Below, piece by piece: positions 33,941 through 43,928 of a stretch of 64,000 nucleotides of DNA. The stretch is taken from NCBI RefSeq assembly GCF_000768345.1, contig NZ_AVPS01000005.1, positions 310,001 through 374,000 of the forward strand. Direction: 5' to 3'. How positions within the stretch are numbered: position 1 is the first letter of the stretch; each line of letters opens with the position of its first letter. A model generated the notes under the pieces. It was given only the letters and a program-made list of their open reading frames with translations. It did not search any database and was not told where the DNA came from. This DNA comes from Lysobacter concretionis Ko07 = DSM 16239. GTDB taxonomy: Bacteria > Pseudomonadota > Gammaproteobacteria > Xanthomonadales > Xanthomonadaceae. Position numbers and translations under genes: made by a program.

Positions 33941-35116
33941 ATGAGCGACGTCGTCATCGTCGGTGCCAAGCGCACCGCCATCGGTTCCTTCCTCGGCCAG
34001 TTCACCGGCGTGCCGACGCCGACCCTCGGCTCGGCCGTGATCAGCGGTGCGCTGGAGCATGCCGGCCTGCCTGTCGACCAGGTCGACGAAGTCATCATGG
34101 GCTGCGTGCTCCCGGCCGGTCTCGGCCAGGCTCCGGCCCGCCAGGCCGCGCTGGGCGCGGGACTGCCCGCCTCGGCCGGCTGCACCACCATCAACAAGGT
34201 CTGCGGCTCGGGCATGAAGGCGATCATGTTCGGCCACGACCTGATCAAGGCCGGCTCGGCGAAGGTCGTCGTCGCCGGCGGCATGGAGTCGATGACCAAC
34301 GCCCCGCATCTGCTCAACGGTTCGCGCACCGGCATACGCTACGGCAGCGCCGAGCTCATCGACCACATGGCCTACGACGGCCTGACCAACCCGTACGACG
34401 GCAAGGCGATGGGCGTGTTCGGCGACATGGCCTGCAACGAGTACGGCTTCGATCGCGCCGCGCTGGATGCGTTCTCCACCGAAAGCGTCAACCGCGCGAA
34501 GGCCGCCCAGGCCGACGGCAGCTTCAAGGACGAGATCGTCCCGGTCACCGTCAAGACCCGCAAGGGCGAGGTCGTCGTCGACAGCGACGAGGAGCCCGGC
34601 AAGATCGACACCGCGAAGATCCCGGGCCTGCGCGCTGCGTTCGGCAAGGAAGGCGTACTGACTGCTGCGTCGTCGTCGAAGATCTCCGACGGTGCCGCCG
34701 CGACCGTGCTGATGTCCGCCGAGGACGCCGCCGTACGCGGTCTCACGCCGCTGGCGCGTATCGTTGCCCACGCCACCCATTCGCAGGCACCGGAATGGTT
34801 CACCACCGCGCCGGTCACCGCGATTTCCAACGTGCTGGCCAAGGCCGGCTGGAAAGTCGCGGATGTCGACCTGTTCGAGATCAACGAAGCGTTTTCCTGC
34901 GTGGCGATGGCGCCGATGAAGGATCTCGGCATTGCGCATGACAAGGTCAACGTGCACGGCGGCGCTGTCGCCCTGGGCCATCCGATCGGTGCCAGCGGCG
35001 CGCGTCTGGTGGTGACATTGATCAACGCGCTGCGTGCGCGGGGCGGCAAGCGCGGTGTCGCTTCGCTGTGCATCGGCGGTGGCGAGGCGACGGCCATTGC
35101 CATCGAACTGCCCTGA
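33941..35116 (+). CDS. Acetyl-CoA C-acetyltransferase (thiolase)
   Basis: It encodes 391 aa. This type II biosynthetic/degradative thiolase cleaves acetoacetyl-CoA, the end product of leucine degradation, to acetyl-CoA. All catalytic elements are present: nucleophile Cys in TINKVCGSGMKA, His in VALGHPIGASGAR, and the second Cys in SLCIGGGEATA. NEAF (INEAFSCVAMAP) is also intact. It is close to E. coli AtoB in length. It lies between liuA and liuB, which supports a catabolic job. Confidence 0.9.
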   Translation: MSDVVIVGAKRTAIGSFLGQFTGVPTPTLGSAVISGALEHAGLPVDQVDEVIMGCVLPAGLGQAPARQAALGAGLPASAGCTTINKVCGSGMKAIMFGHDLIKAGSAKVVVAGGMESMTNAPHLLNGSRTGIRYGSAELIDHMAYDGLTNPYDGKAMGVFGDMACNEYGFDRAALDAFSTESVNRAKAAQADGSFKDEIVPVTVKTRKGEVVVDSDEEPGKIDTAKIPGLRAAFGKEGVLTAASSSKISDGAAATVLMSAEDAAVRGLTPLARIVAHATHSQAPEWFTTAPVTAISNVLAKAGWKVADVDLFEINEAFSCVAMAPMKDLGIAHDKVNVHGGAVALGHPIGASGARLVVTLINALRARGGKRGVASLCIGGGEATAIAIELP

Positions 35117-35290
35117 CACCGGCCACTGGAATGAACGCTTGCCACATCAATTCCCAACGGCAGCCAAACAGCTAACGCCATATCGATAAAAAAAGGAAGG
35201 CCAGCCGCTTGACACGCGCAAACGGCTTGTCATCATGTTACCGGCGCGCAATTGCGCGTTGCCGATATTTCAAACGACGAGGGATACACC

Positions 35291-35641
35291 ATGACTTTCA
35301 ACAAGGCGCTGCTTGCCCTGGCTATGGGCTTTGCCCTGGCTGCCTGCTCCAACACCCAGCAGGCTGACGACGCTGCTGCCGCCGCCTCGACCGCTGCTAC
35401 CGAAGCGTCCGACGCTGCTGCCACCGCCGCCGCCACTGGCGACGAGATGGCTGCTGACGCCGCCCAGGCTGCTGCCGACACCGCTGCTGCGGCTGCCGAC
35501 GCTGCCGCCACTTCGGCCGACGCCGCTGCTGCCGCCACCGACACCTCCAGCGCCGATGCCGCTGCTGACGCTGCCGAGAATGCAGCCGACGCCGCAACCG
35601 AGGCGAAGGACGCTGCAGAAGACGTGGTCGACGGCCAGTAA
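35291..35641 (+). CDS. Alanine-rich small lipoprotein (first of a tandem pair)
   Basis: It encodes 116 aa with a lipoprotein signal (ALLALAMGFALAACS, lipobox LAAC). The mature part is almost entirely Ala with spaced Asp, Glu and Thr (ADAAATSADAAAAATDTSS), predicted to be a continuous helix like Lpp-type or phasin-like coiled coils. It has its own strong terminator. The next gene is a paralogue. A function such as an envelope spacer is only a guess. Confidence 0.7.
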   Translation: MTFNKALLALAMGFALAACSNTQQADDAAAAASTAATEASDAAATAAATGDEMAADAAQAAADTAAAAADAAATSADAAAAATDTSSADAAADAAENAADAATEAKDAAEDVVDGQ

Positions 35642-35671
35642 TACGGCTTTTCAGCTACACGCTTCATGAAG

Positions 35672-35700
35672 GCCGCCGGGGTTTCCCCGGCGGCTTTTTT
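35672..35700 (+). terminator. Rho-independent terminator
   Basis: A 10-bp stem, GCCGCCGGGG/CCCCGGCGGC, with a TTT loop is followed by six T. It lies 31 bases after the first Ala-rich lipoprotein gene. Confidence 0.9.
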
Positions 35701-35829
35701 CATGCGCATCTTTCATGCGGTTCACGTGCTTTCTTCACATTGCTTTACGGGGGCGGCGTCGATAGTTCGGCCGCCGGCAGAACCGGCGCCTCAACGCAGT
35801 TCCACTGCCGACTTCCAGGAGCCTCAACC

Positions 35830-36282
35830 ATGAACCACAAAATCACCCTTGTGCTTGCTGCCAGCGTTTTCGCCCTCGCCGCCTGCAACTCGCCTACGGC
35901 GGACCAGAAGGCCGAGCAAGCTGCCGAGCAGGCCCGCGCGGCCGGTGACGAAGCAGCCGCCGCCGCGAGCTCGGCCGCCGATGCCGCTGCCGCGAGCGTC
36001 GACTCCGCAGCCCAGGACGTTGCCGATGCTGCGAACGAAGCTGCCAACGCGGCGACCGAGGCCAGCCAGAACGCGGCGGATGCAACCCGGGATGCCGCCT
36101 CTTCCACGGCCGCTGCCGTCGACGAATCCACCGATTCGGTGAGGCAGGCGTACGAGGAAGGCAAAGCCAGCGCGGCCGACAAGATCGGCAACACAGCCGA
36201 CAAGCTCGCCGAGAAGATGAAGCAGGAAAAGGCCGAAGCTGAAGCGGCGGCGGCGGCAAAACGGGCGGAAGAGGGTAATTGA
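35830..36282 (+). CDS. Alanine-rich small lipoprotein (second of a tandem pair)
   Basis: It encodes 150 aa, with CAGGAG upstream of the ATG. Signal and lipobox (VLAASVFALAACN) resemble those of the gene before it. The mature helix is Ala-rich with charged spacing and ends in a more mixed, Lys/Glu-rich segment (ADKLAEKMKQEKAEAEAAAA). The two genes look like a duplication that diverged. Each has its own terminator, so they are separately controlled. Confidence 0.7.
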   Translation: MNHKITLVLAASVFALAACNSPTADQKAEQAAEQARAAGDEAAAAASSAADAAAASVDSAAQDVADAANEAANAATEASQNAADATRDAASSTAAAVDESTDSVRQAYEEGKASAADKIGNTADKLAEKMKQEKAEAEAAAAAKRAEEGN

Positions 36283-36313
36283 TCTTCCCCGCCACAAGTG
36301 ACAAGTGATGTCC

Positions 36314-36346
36314 GACGAGGCCCGCGCAATGCGGGCTTCGTCTTTT
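36314..36346 (+). terminator. Rho-independent terminator
   Basis: A 12-bp stem, GACGAGGCCCGC/GCGGGCTTCGTC with one G-T pair, has a GCAAT loop and is followed by TTTT. It ends the second lipoprotein gene and argues against any start of the carboxylase gene upstream of it. Confidence 0.8.
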
Positions 36347-36457
36347 CTGTTTCCGGTGCACCACGAACCCTCAGGTACCGGTCGAATCGGCATCCTCGGA
36401 ACGGAATCGGCGCGTACGGTTATCCTGTGCAACCTCCCGTCACCTCCCGATTGCCGC

Positions 36458-38068
36458 ATGCCCGCATTGAGTTCAGCCCTCGACCCCCGCTCACAGGATT
36501 TCAGGGACAACGTCGCCTATCACCGCGCGCTGGTGGATGAACTGGATGCGCGGCTGGTCCGCGTGGCGCAGGGAGGCGGCGACAAGGCGCGCGACCGTCA
36601 CACCGCGCGCGGCAAGCTGCTGGTGCGCGACCGCATCACCGCCCTGCTCGACGCCGGCTCGCCGTTCCTGGAAATCGCGCCGCTGGCCGCCGAAGGCATG
36701 TACGGCGACGATGCACCCGCCGCCGGCATGGTCTGCGGCATCGGGCGTGTGCAGGGCCAGGAAGTGGTGGTGGTCGCCAATGACGCCACCGTCAAGGGCG
36801 GCACCTACTTCCCGATGACGGTCAAAAAGCACCTGCGGGCGCAGGAGATCGCGCGCGAGAACCACCTGCCCTGCATCTACCTGGTCGACTCCGGCGGCGC
36901 GTTCCTGCCGTTGCAGGACGAGGTGTTTCCCGACAAGGAACACTTCGGCCGGATCTTCTACAACCAGGCCCGGATGAGCGCGGAAAACATCCCGCAGATC
37001 GCCGTGGTGATGGGCAGTTGCACGGCGGGCGGGGCCTATGTCCCGGCGATGAGCGACGAGAGCATCATCGTCAAGGAACAGGGCACGATCTTCCTCGGCG
37101 GGCCACCGCTGGTGAAGGCCGCCACCGGCGAGATCGTCGACGCTGAAACGCTCGGCGGCGCGGACGTGCATACCTCGATCTCCGGGGTCGCCGACCATTT
37201 CGCCGAAGACGACCGGCACGCGTTGCAGATCGCACGCGACATCGTCGGCACGCTCAACCGCAAGAAGGCCCTGCCGGTCGCCGTGCAGCCCGCGAGCGAG
37301 CCGTTGTTCGCCGCCGAAGAGCTGTACGGCATCGTGCCGAAGGACACCCGCCGTCCGTTCGACATCCGCGAGGTGATCGCCCGCATCGTCGACGGCAGCC
37401 GCTTCCAGGAGTTCAAGGCGCGCTACGGCAAGACCCTGGTCACCGGCTTCGCGCATATCCACGGCTATCCGGTCGGCATCGTCGCCAACAACGGCATCCT
37501 GTTTGCCGAGAGTGCGCTCAAGGGCGCGCATTTCATCGAGCTGTGCAACCAGCGCGGCATCCCGCTGGTGTTCCTGCAGAACATCACCGGCTTCATGGTC
37601 GGCAAGAAATACGAACAGGCCGGCATTGCCAAGGACGGGGCCAAGATGGTCACCGCGGTGGCCTGTTCGCACGTACCCAAGTTCACCGTGGTGATCGGCG
37701 GCAGCTTCGGCGCCGGCAACTACGCGATGTGCGGCCGGTCCTACGGCGCGCGCTTCCTGTGGATGTGGCCGAACGCGCGCATCTCGGTGATGGGCGGCGA
37801 GCAGGCGGCCAGCGTATTGGCCACCGTGCGGCGCGACGGCATCGAGGCACGGGGCGGCGTATGGACCGCGGACGAGGAAGAGGCTTTCAAGGCGCCGATC
37901 CGCGACCAGTACGAGAGCCAGGGCAACCCGTACTACGCCACCGCGCGGTTGTGGGACGACGGGATCATCGATCCGGCCGACACCCGCCGCGTGCTGGGGC
38001 TGGGCCTGTCGGCCTCGCTCAATGCGCCGATCGAGGCAGGCACGAAGTTCGGCGTGTTCCGGATGTAG
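36458..38068 (+). CDS. liuB: Methylcrotonyl-CoA carboxylase beta subunit (carboxyltransferase)
   Basis: It encodes 536 aa. It transfers carboxyl from biotin to 3-methylcrotonyl-CoA in leucine degradation, with a biotin-carrying alpha subunit (LiuD) encoded elsewhere. [58 protein letters not shown] and the C-terminal [19 protein letters not shown] are characteristic of the 3-methylcrotonyl branch rather than propionyl-CoA carboxylase. The ATG follows a terminator by 110 bases. Its association with liuA and a thiolase supports the assignment. Confidence 0.88.
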   Translation: MPALSSALDPRSQDFRDNVAYHRALVDELDARLVRVAQGGGDKARDRHTARGKLLVRDRITALLDAGSPFLEIAPLAAEGMYGDDAPAAGMVCGIGRVQGQEVVVVANDATVKGGTYFPMTVKKHLRAQEIARENHLPCIYLVDSGGAFLPLQDEVFPDKEHFGRIFYNQARMSAENIPQIAVVMGSCTAGGAYVPAMSDESIIVKEQGTIFLGGPPLVKAATGEIVDAETLGGADVHTSISGVADHFAEDDRHALQIARDIVGTLNRKKALPVAVQPASEPLFAAEELYGIVPKDTRRPFDIREVIARIVDGSRFQEFKARYGKTLVTGFAHIHGYPVGIVANNGILFAESALKGAHFIELCNQRGIPLVFLQNITGFMVGKKYEQAGIAKDGAKMVTAVACSHVPKFTVVIGGSFGAGNYAMCGRSYGARFLWMWPNARISVMGGEQAASVLATVRRDGIEARGGVWTADEEEAFKAPIRDQYESQGNPYYATARLWDDGIIDPADTRRVLGLGLSASLNAPIEAGTKFGVFRM

Positions 38069-38170
38069 TTGCCTGGCGGGCGGTTCCGCAGGGTGCGCAA
38101 TCGATGCCTTCCCGCGCGGCCGCCAGACGCAGGCGGCAAGCGGAAAGAAAGCCGCGACGTGGAGCTCCGC

Positions 38171-38246
38171 GCGTTCGCGGTACACCGCCCCTACGACCGA
38201 AGGAAGTCCAGTCGGACGCCCGAAGAAGTAGTCCAGTCGGACGGCC
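38171..38246. repeat. Composite intergenic repeat (family B/D)
   Basis: It reads gcgttcgcggtacaccgccc, ctacgaccgaaggaagtcc and agtcggac, then repeats a cgaag...gtccagtcggac half. The same tail (gaaggaagtccggtcggac) occurs at 47302-47361, and its reverse complement type lies beside the family B pair in icmF near 26060. It lies between two convergent genes. Confidence 0.65.
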
Positions 38247-38261
38247 CGGCAAAACCTGGCT

Positions 38262-39338
38262 TTACGGGGATTCCGGCGCAGGCGATGCCGCGGCGTCCGG
38301 CTCGATCCCGCTGTCAGCCGCCGGCTCGCAGGCGGAGCAGATTCGCTCGATCCGGTAGCCATGCATGCGCAATTTCTCGACGAGACCATCCTCCCCGAGC
38401 AGATGCAGGGCGCCGACCACCACAAGGAAATCGAGGTGCCGATGGTCGTCGAGCATCTGCTGCAGCTGCGGCAACCAGGCCTCGTTGCGATCCACATTGA
38501 TGATCTGGTAGGTCTGCGGCGTCCTGTCGAGCATCTCCAGCCGGGTCAACGCATCGAGCTTCGCCACGTCGCCATCGCGCCAGGCCTGATGCAGGCTGGA
38601 CAATTCGGCGGGGATTTCCTGCGGGCGGTCGATGAAATCCTCCAGTCCCGTGACCTGCTCCGCCATCGGCGAGGCGACCAGTGCGTGCAACTGGTCATCG
38701 ATGGATTCCAGCCCGGACGTCGGCTTGCCGGCGTCCAGCGCCTGCTGCATGAGGTAGCGGTCCAGTCCCTGCTCGGCGCGGAAACCCAGCGACTGCGACA
38801 GGCCCAGCATCAGCGACAGGTTCACGTACCACGGGCTGTAGTGGTCGATCTGGCCGATCGAACTGCCTTGCCTGGCGAGCAGTCGATGCAGCTTTTCGCG
38901 CAGGCGCGGGTCCAGCACGTCCGACAGCGTCCGGCCGTCCTCGAACCGGGCGGCCTCGAGGAACTTGCGGCCGGTGTCCGGATCGGCGAGGTCCTCCGGT
39001 GCCACCTCGAACACGATCCGCCCGGCGTCCGCGAACGCCGCATCGATATCGGGCGACAGCGGGTAGTCGTCGTCCTTGAGCAAGTGGAACGACCCGAGCA
39101 GGTAGACCGCGTTGTCGGCATCGGAGACTTTCCACAACAACGGCAACGGAGGCTCATGGGCGGGAACGTCGCTGGCCGCGTCGTGCAGCGGCACCACGTC
39201 CGGCACCGCGCGGTCGCGGATGAGCGCAGCGGACGCCACGCTGGACACCGCCAGCAGGCAGGCCAACAGTATTTTCAATGCGGGCACGGGAGTTCCGGGC
39301 AATCCGCGCAGCGAGCCAAGCAAGCGTTCAATCGGCAT
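38262..39338 (-). CDS. TraB/GumN-family protein
   Basis: It encodes 358 aa with an N-terminal hydrophobic signal or anchor (ALKILLACLLAVSSVASA). The core matches TraB/GumN: LLWKVSDADNAVYLLGSFHL with GSxH near the start, IVFEVAPEDL, LDRYLMQQALDAGKP and LESIDDQ, and near the end VVVGALHLLGEDGLVEKLR with a second conserved GxxH. These His/Glu residues resemble a metalloprotease (Tiki-like) site. Its start overlaps the end of the preceding DUF1684 gene by 11 bases, making it the last gene of the mutL operon. Its target is unknown. Confidence 0.8.
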   Translation of the reverse strand: MPIERLLGSLRGLPGTPVPALKILLACLLAVSSVASAALIRDRAVPDVVPLHDAASDVPAHEPPLPLLWKVSDADNAVYLLGSFHLLKDDDYPLSPDIDAAFADAGRIVFEVAPEDLADPDTGRKFLEAARFEDGRTLSDVLDPRLREKLHRLLARQGSSIGQIDHYSPWYVNLSLMLGLSQSLGFRAEQGLDRYLMQQALDAGKPTSGLESIDDQLHALVASPMAEQVTGLEDFIDRPQEIPAELSSLHQAWRDGDVAKLDALTRLEMLDRTPQTYQIINVDRNEAWLPQLQQMLDDHRHLDFLVVVGALHLLGEDGLVEKLRMHGYRIERICSACEPAADSGIEPDAAASPAPESP

Positions 39339-40326
39339 GGGCGTAGGCTTTCTCGCCCGCGGTCACGGCCAGATCCAGCCGGTTTTCCGGCGGCGGCAAC
39401 GGACAGGTGGCGAAGGCGGTGAAGGCGCAGGGCGGGCTGTAGGCGCGGTTGAAATCGAGCACGAGCCTGCCGGTCGCATCCGGCCTGGGCGCGTACAGGA
39501 AGCGCCCGGCGCCATAGCTGCCGTGTCCATTGGTGCGGTCGGCGAACACCAGGAACAGCTCGTCCCCGCCCTCGTCGATCGCTTCCAATCGGTACGTCGC
39601 ACCATCGCGCTCGAATTCGACCACGCCCGGATTGGCCACCTCGTCGAACGCACCGACGATGTTGGCGATCTCCATCGTCTGCCCGACCGGGTGCGCGACG
39701 AACTTCGCATCCACCACCCAGGAGCGGTCCGCGGGCCAGTAATCCAGCCCCGAAAAACGGGTACGGCTGGGCGCCTCGGCGTGGCGGACACGCAGCGCGT
39801 AGCGGCCGTTGCGCTTGATCACGGTGGCCTGCCCCTTGCCGTCATCGAAACCCAGCAGGCTCGGTCCGGCCGGATCGTCGTCGACGCGCAGCGAGGTGGG
39901 TCCCGCCAGGGCTTCGCCGTCGACCGTCAGCGCCACGCCGGACTCGGGCACGAAGCGGATCCGGCCGTCGCGAAGATCGATCATGCCCAGGTGCTGCGGC
40001 CCCATCGTCAGCTTGATCCCGTTGCCGGCATTGCTGCCGACGTAATGCGGGCCGGGTTCGATCCAGTGCAGGCCGGTCAGGCTGGCCCAGCCGTCAGGCG
40101 CCAGCAGGCCGGTGAGACGCTGTTCCCGCCAGCGCTGTTGCTCGGCATCGAAGGCGAGTTGTTCGGCGGACACGGCGGGCTCCTGGTCGGTATGGGTGGG
40201 TTGCTGGCGGTTGCAGCCGCCCAGCACGATAGCGCCGCCGATGATCGCGACGGCGGCGGCATGCGTATAGGGGAATGGTCGGGACAAGAGCGGTCGGGAC
40301 AAGAGCGGTCGGGATAACGCGGTCAT
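39328..40326 (-). CDS. DUF1684 lipoprotein-like protein
   Basis: It encodes 332 aa, starting one base after the mutL stop. The N-terminus repeats SRPLL (from 15-bp DNA repeats) before a hydrophobic segment with a lipobox-like LGGC. The DUF1684 domain follows: EQQRWREQRLTGLLAPDGWA, SLTGLHWIEPGPHYVGS, VDAKFVAHP and the hallmark LDFNRAYSPPCAFTAFATCP near the end. The family is common and its enzymatic function is unknown. Location between mutL and a TraB/GumN gene is likely operonic. Confidence 0.8.
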   Translation of the reverse strand: MTALSRPLLSRPLLSRPFPYTHAAAVAIIGGAIVLGGCNRQQPTHTDQEPAVSAEQLAFDAEQQRWREQRLTGLLAPDGWASLTGLHWIEPGPHYVGSNAGNGIKLTMGPQHLGMIDLRDGRIRFVPESGVALTVDGEALAGPTSLRVDDDPAGPSLLGFDDGKGQATVIKRNGRYALRVRHAEAPSRTRFSGLDYWPADRSWVVDAKFVAHPVGQTMEIANIVGAFDEVANPGVVEFERDGATYRLEAIDEGGDELFLVFADRTNGHGSYGAGRFLYAPRPDATGRLVLDFNRAYSPPCAFTAFATCPLPPPENRLDLAVTAGEKAYAHAD

Positions 40327-40327
40327 G

Positions 40328-42169
40328 TCAGCGTCCTCGCAGGAACCAGCGGTCGATTTCAGGCAGGCTGAAGTGCGCCCACGTAGGCCGTCCGTGGTTG
40401 CATTGGCCGGAGCGCTCGGTGACTTCCATCTCACGCAGCAGGGCGTTCATTTCCGGCAGGCTCAGGCGGCGGTTCGCGCGTACGGCACCGTGGCAGGCCA
40501 TGGTCGACAGCAACTCGTCGCGGGCTGCCGCGACCCGGATCCCTCCCAGCGGCGATGCGCCGCCGTGCTCGCGCAGGTCGGCCAGCACATCGCGCAACAG
40601 CGCCTCGACATCGCCGTGGGCGAGCAGCGCGGGAACCGAGCGCAGGGTCAGCGACTGCGGGCCGGAACGGGTGACCTCGAAGCCGAGCGTCGCCAGCGTT
40701 TCCGCCTCGCGCTCGGCCACTTCCGCCTCGCGCTCCGACACCGCGAGCATCGCCGGTACCAGCAACGGCTGGCTGCGCAGGCCTTCGCCGTCATGGGCGC
40801 GCTTGAGCTTCTCGTAGCCGATGCGCTCGTGGGCGGCGTGCATGTCGACCACGATCAGCCCCTCGCTGCTCTCGGCCAGGATGTAGATGCCGTGCAGCTG
40901 GGCGACCGCATAGCCCAGCGGCGGCAGCGTGGCTTCGTTGCTGGCGGGCATGGGCGGATGCTCAATCCCGGTGCCGGCCTCGCGGCTCGGCAGGCCGGCA
41001 GGTTCGCGCTCGCCATAGAGCGCAGCGAACCCCGCCCGGGTTTCAGCCACCTGCAGGCCCAGCGGCGTCTGCGGCGGGTTCCAGCGGTAGTGCGCTCCGG
41101 TTGCCGCACCCTGCCCCATCGTCTCGGCAGTGTCAGTGGGTGCCACCGGGACCTGGCCGGCACGCGTCTGCGCCAGTACCGATTGCAGAGTGCGGTAGAC
41201 GAAATCGTGGATCAGCCGCGAATCGCGGAAGCGCACCTCGTGCTTGGCCGGATGCACGTTGACGTCGACCCGGCGCGGGTCCAGCTCCAGAAACAGCACG
41301 TAGGCCGGCTGGCGGCCATGGAAGAGCACGTCCGCATACGCCTGCTTGACGGCGTGGGCGACGCTGCGGTCACGGATCGCGCGGCCGTTGCAGTACAGGT
41401 ATTGCTGATCGGTGCTGGCCCGGTTGTAGGAGGGCTGTGCGATCCAGCCGTGCAGGCGCAGACCTGCGCCTTCATGGTCGAGTTGCAGGACGTTGTTGGC
41501 GAATTCCTCGCCCAGCGTCTCGTGCAGGCGCGAATCCGACAGGCCGGCCTTGTCCAGCATGTCGGCATCGCCCTTCCAGCGCCGTGACGGTTTGCCGTTG
41601 TGCGATACCCGCAGCTCGACATCCGGGCGGGCGAGCGCGAGCTGGCGCAGCCACTCCTCGATGTGGGACAGCTCGGTGCGCTCGGCGCGCATGAATTTGC
41701 GGCGCGCCGGCACGTTGAAGAACAGGTCGCGGACCTCGACGGTAGTGCCCGTCGGGTGAGCCTTCGGCGTGACCTCGCCGACCCGGCCGCCCTCGACTTC
41801 CAGCACGGCGCCGTGAGCAGCATCGGCGTGCCTGGAAGTCAGTGAAAAGCGACTGACCGAGGCAATGGACGGCAGCGCCTCGCCGCGGAACCCGAGCGTG
41901 AGCACCCCTTCCAGATCGTCCAGCGACGCGATCTTGCTGGTCGCATGGCGCGACACCGCCAACGGCAATTCCGCGGCGGCAATGCCCGAGCCATCGTCCC
42001 GGATGCGGATCAACCGCGCACCGCCTTCCTCCAGGTCGATATCGACCCGGCGCGCACCGGAATCCAATGCATTTTCGACCAGTTCCTTGACCACCGATGC
42101 GGGTCGCTCGACGACCTCGCCGGCGGCGATCTGGTTGATCAGGGTGTCGGGAAGCGGTCTGATTGACAC
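40328..42169 (-). CDS. mutL: DNA mismatch repair protein MutL
   Basis: It encodes 613 aa. GHKL ATPase motifs are complete ([46 protein letters not shown]). The C-terminal domain carries [14 protein letters not shown], matching the D(Q/M)HAxxExxxxE endonuclease motif found in MutL outside the E. coli group, and ends [16 protein letters not shown]. This suggests an endonuclease-competent MutL, fitting a genome without MutH-type strand marking. It is part of the nnr-tsaE-amiC-mutL gene order conserved with enterobacteria; miaA-hfq do not follow here. Confidence 0.95.
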   Translation of the reverse strand: MSIRPLPDTLINQIAAGEVVERPASVVKELVENALDSGARRVDIDLEEGGARLIRIRDDGSGIAAAELPLAVSRHATSKIASLDDLEGVLTLGFRGEALPSIASVSRFSLTSRHADAAHGAVLEVEGGRVGEVTPKAHPTGTTVEVRDLFFNVPARRKFMRAERTELSHIEEWLRQLALARPDVELRVSHNGKPSRRWKGDADMLDKAGLSDSRLHETLGEEFANNVLQLDHEGAGLRLHGWIAQPSYNRASTDQQYLYCNGRAIRDRSVAHAVKQAYADVLFHGRQPAYVLFLELDPRRVDVNVHPAKHEVRFRDSRLIHDFVYRTLQSVLAQTRAGQVPVAPTDTAETMGQGAATGAHYRWNPPQTPLGLQVAETRAGFAALYGEREPAGLPSREAGTGIEHPPMPASNEATLPPLGYAVAQLHGIYILAESSEGLIVVDMHAAHERIGYEKLKRAHDGEGLRSQPLLVPAMLAVSEREAEVAEREAETLATLGFEVTRSGPQSLTLRSVPALLAHGDVEALLRDVLADLREHGGASPLGGIRVAAARDELLSTMACHGAVRANRRLSLPEMNALLREMEVTERSGQCNHGRPTWAHFSLPEIDRWFLRGR

Positions 42170-42250
42170 GAAGAGGCGGAACCCGGGCTGGCGTAGTGAC
42201 CGGCCATCATAACGAACTGCGCGAGCTTGCCGGTCACGCCAGTCGGGATG

Positions 42251-43840
42251 TCAGGGGCTGCCGCCCGCGGCGCCGGAAGGGCCGGTTGCCGCCGCGGCAC
42301 GGGCGGCGTACATCGTGCCCGGCGGTGGCTGGCGGGTGAAGAAGGTATTGACGCCATCCAGCACCGCGTCGGCCAGCTTGCGCTGGAACGCCGGGTCCTT
42401 CAGCCGCGCCTCTTCGGCCGGATTGGAGATGAAGGCTGTCTCCACCAGCATCGCCGGCATGTCGGAAGTCCGCAGCACCGCGAAGTTGGCGCGCTCGATC
42501 TGCGGCTTGTGGACGTTGCCCACCCGCTTGAGTCCGCCGAGGATCTGCCCGGCCGCGTCTTCGGAGGCCTTCATGTGACCGCTCTGGGTCAGGTCCAGCA
42601 GGACCGACGCCAGCGTGTTGTTGGTCTGCGCCAGCCGCACCCCGCCGACCAGATCAGAGGAGTTTTCCTTGTCCGCCAGCCAGCGCGCGCGTTGCGAGGA
42701 CGCGCCGCGCAACGACAGCACATACACCGAAGACCCGGTCGCTCCGCGGTTTTCAGCGGCATCGGCATGCAGCGAAATGAACATGTCCGCCTTCGCCGCC
42801 CGCGCCAGCGCCGCACGCCGGTTCAACGGGATGAAGACATCGGTGTCGCGCGTCATGTAGGCCTTCAGGCCCGGCGTGGCGTTGATCTGGCGCGCCAGCT
42901 CCTTGCCGATCGCCAGCACGACGTCCTTCTCGCGGGTGCCGTTCTGGCCGACCGCACCCGGGTCCTGGCCGCCGTGGCCGGGATCGATCGCGATCACCAG
43001 CGGCCGCATTCCCCGACCCTGCATCACCTGCTGCAAGGTCTTGACCGGCTCGGTCGCCGAAGGCTGCGGGCGCGCGGGAGCGGTTGATTGACCGGCCGCA
43101 ACCGTCGCAGGAACGCCGGTGGCGACGCGGGTCGGGATTCCCGTCGCGATGGTGGTGGGTACGGCATTCGGCGGCGCGGCTTGTTGTGGCGAGGCCTGCG
43201 CAGCTGCCGGCGTCGTACCTGATGAAGCATTGCCAGCCATCGTCTGCGCGGCGATCTGCGAGATCAGCCGGCTGGTCGCTTCCGCCGATGCGGCCGCGGA
43301 ATCAATCGTCGCGGGCGCGGGCGCACTCACCGACGCCATCATCGCGGCCGCGGCGGCGGTTGAACCAGCCGATGAAGATGAAGGAGGACCATCCGTCGTG
43401 ACGGGCGACGTGCGGACCGGCGCGGTCGCAGCAACGCCATCGCCCGGCCATTCGACGACCAGGGTCGGGCCTGAAGCCCCCTGTTCGATACGCGGCTTGA
43501 GTGCCGTGACGGATTGGGCGAGGTCGAATACGATGCGCGCGGTGCCGGGAACCGGCTTGCCGGTACGTACGGACCGGACCACGCCGACACCGGCCGGAGT
43601 CTGCACCCCCGCCGCCAGCGAGGACGCCGGCAGGTCGATCACCAGCCGGTCCGGCCCGGCCAGACTGATGACGGTGAACTCGCCGGCCTTGTCCAGGGCG
43701 ATCTCGGCTCGCGTCCCGGTGGCCCCGCTGGTGAGTTGCAACGCCTTGATTTCACTGGCGTGTGCGCCATTCCAGACCAGCGCCATCGGTAGCGCCAGGC
43801 CAAGCAGGAAATTCCGGAAGGTGGCGCTTTGGACTCGCAT
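42251..43840 (-). CDS. amiC: N-acetylmuramoyl-L-alanine amidase (AMIN + Amidase_3)
   Basis: It encodes 529 aa. A signal peptide (LLGLALPMALVWNGAHA) precedes an AMIN septal-targeting domain (~30-140) and a long Ala/Pro/Thr linker (~140-285). The zinc amidase domain follows: VIAIDPGHGGQDPGA, SLHADAAENR and MLVETAFISNPAEEARL supply the metal ligands and catalytic Glu. It cleaves the peptide from glycan in the periplasm during daughter-cell separation. The linker is longer than in E. coli AmiB/C. Gene order with tsaE and mutL is the usual one for amiB, so the symbol amiB would also be defensible. Confidence 0.9.
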   Translation of the reverse strand: MRVQSATFRNFLLGLALPMALVWNGAHASEIKALQLTSGATGTRAEIALDKAGEFTVISLAGPDRLVIDLPASSLAAGVQTPAGVGVVRSVRTGKPVPGTARIVFDLAQSVTALKPRIEQGASGPTLVVEWPGDGVAATAPVRTSPVTTDGPPSSSSAGSTAAAAAMMASVSAPAPATIDSAAASAEATSRLISQIAAQTMAGNASSGTTPAAAQASPQQAAPPNAVPTTIATGIPTRVATGVPATVAAGQSTAPARPQPSATEPVKTLQQVMQGRGMRPLVIAIDPGHGGQDPGAVGQNGTREKDVVLAIGKELARQINATPGLKAYMTRDTDVFIPLNRRAALARAAKADMFISLHADAAENRGATGSSVYVLSLRGASSQRARWLADKENSSDLVGGVRLAQTNNTLASVLLDLTQSGHMKASEDAAGQILGGLKRVGNVHKPQIERANFAVLRTSDMPAMLVETAFISNPAEEARLKDPAFQRKLADAVLDGVNTFFTRQPPPGTMYAARAAAATGPSGAAGGSP

Positions 43841-43928
43841 GGCGCGTAGTCAAGCATCGCTCCCGACAGATTGCAAGCACTTTTTCCCTTAAGAATCCGA
43901 CACCTGGCGCATCTTCTTGCCGAAAGGT

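Noticed and set aside
36305-36457. Earlier ATG for the methylcrotonyl-CoA carboxylase gene
   Set aside because: A rho-independent terminator lies within that stretch, and the protein family begins at the later ATG.
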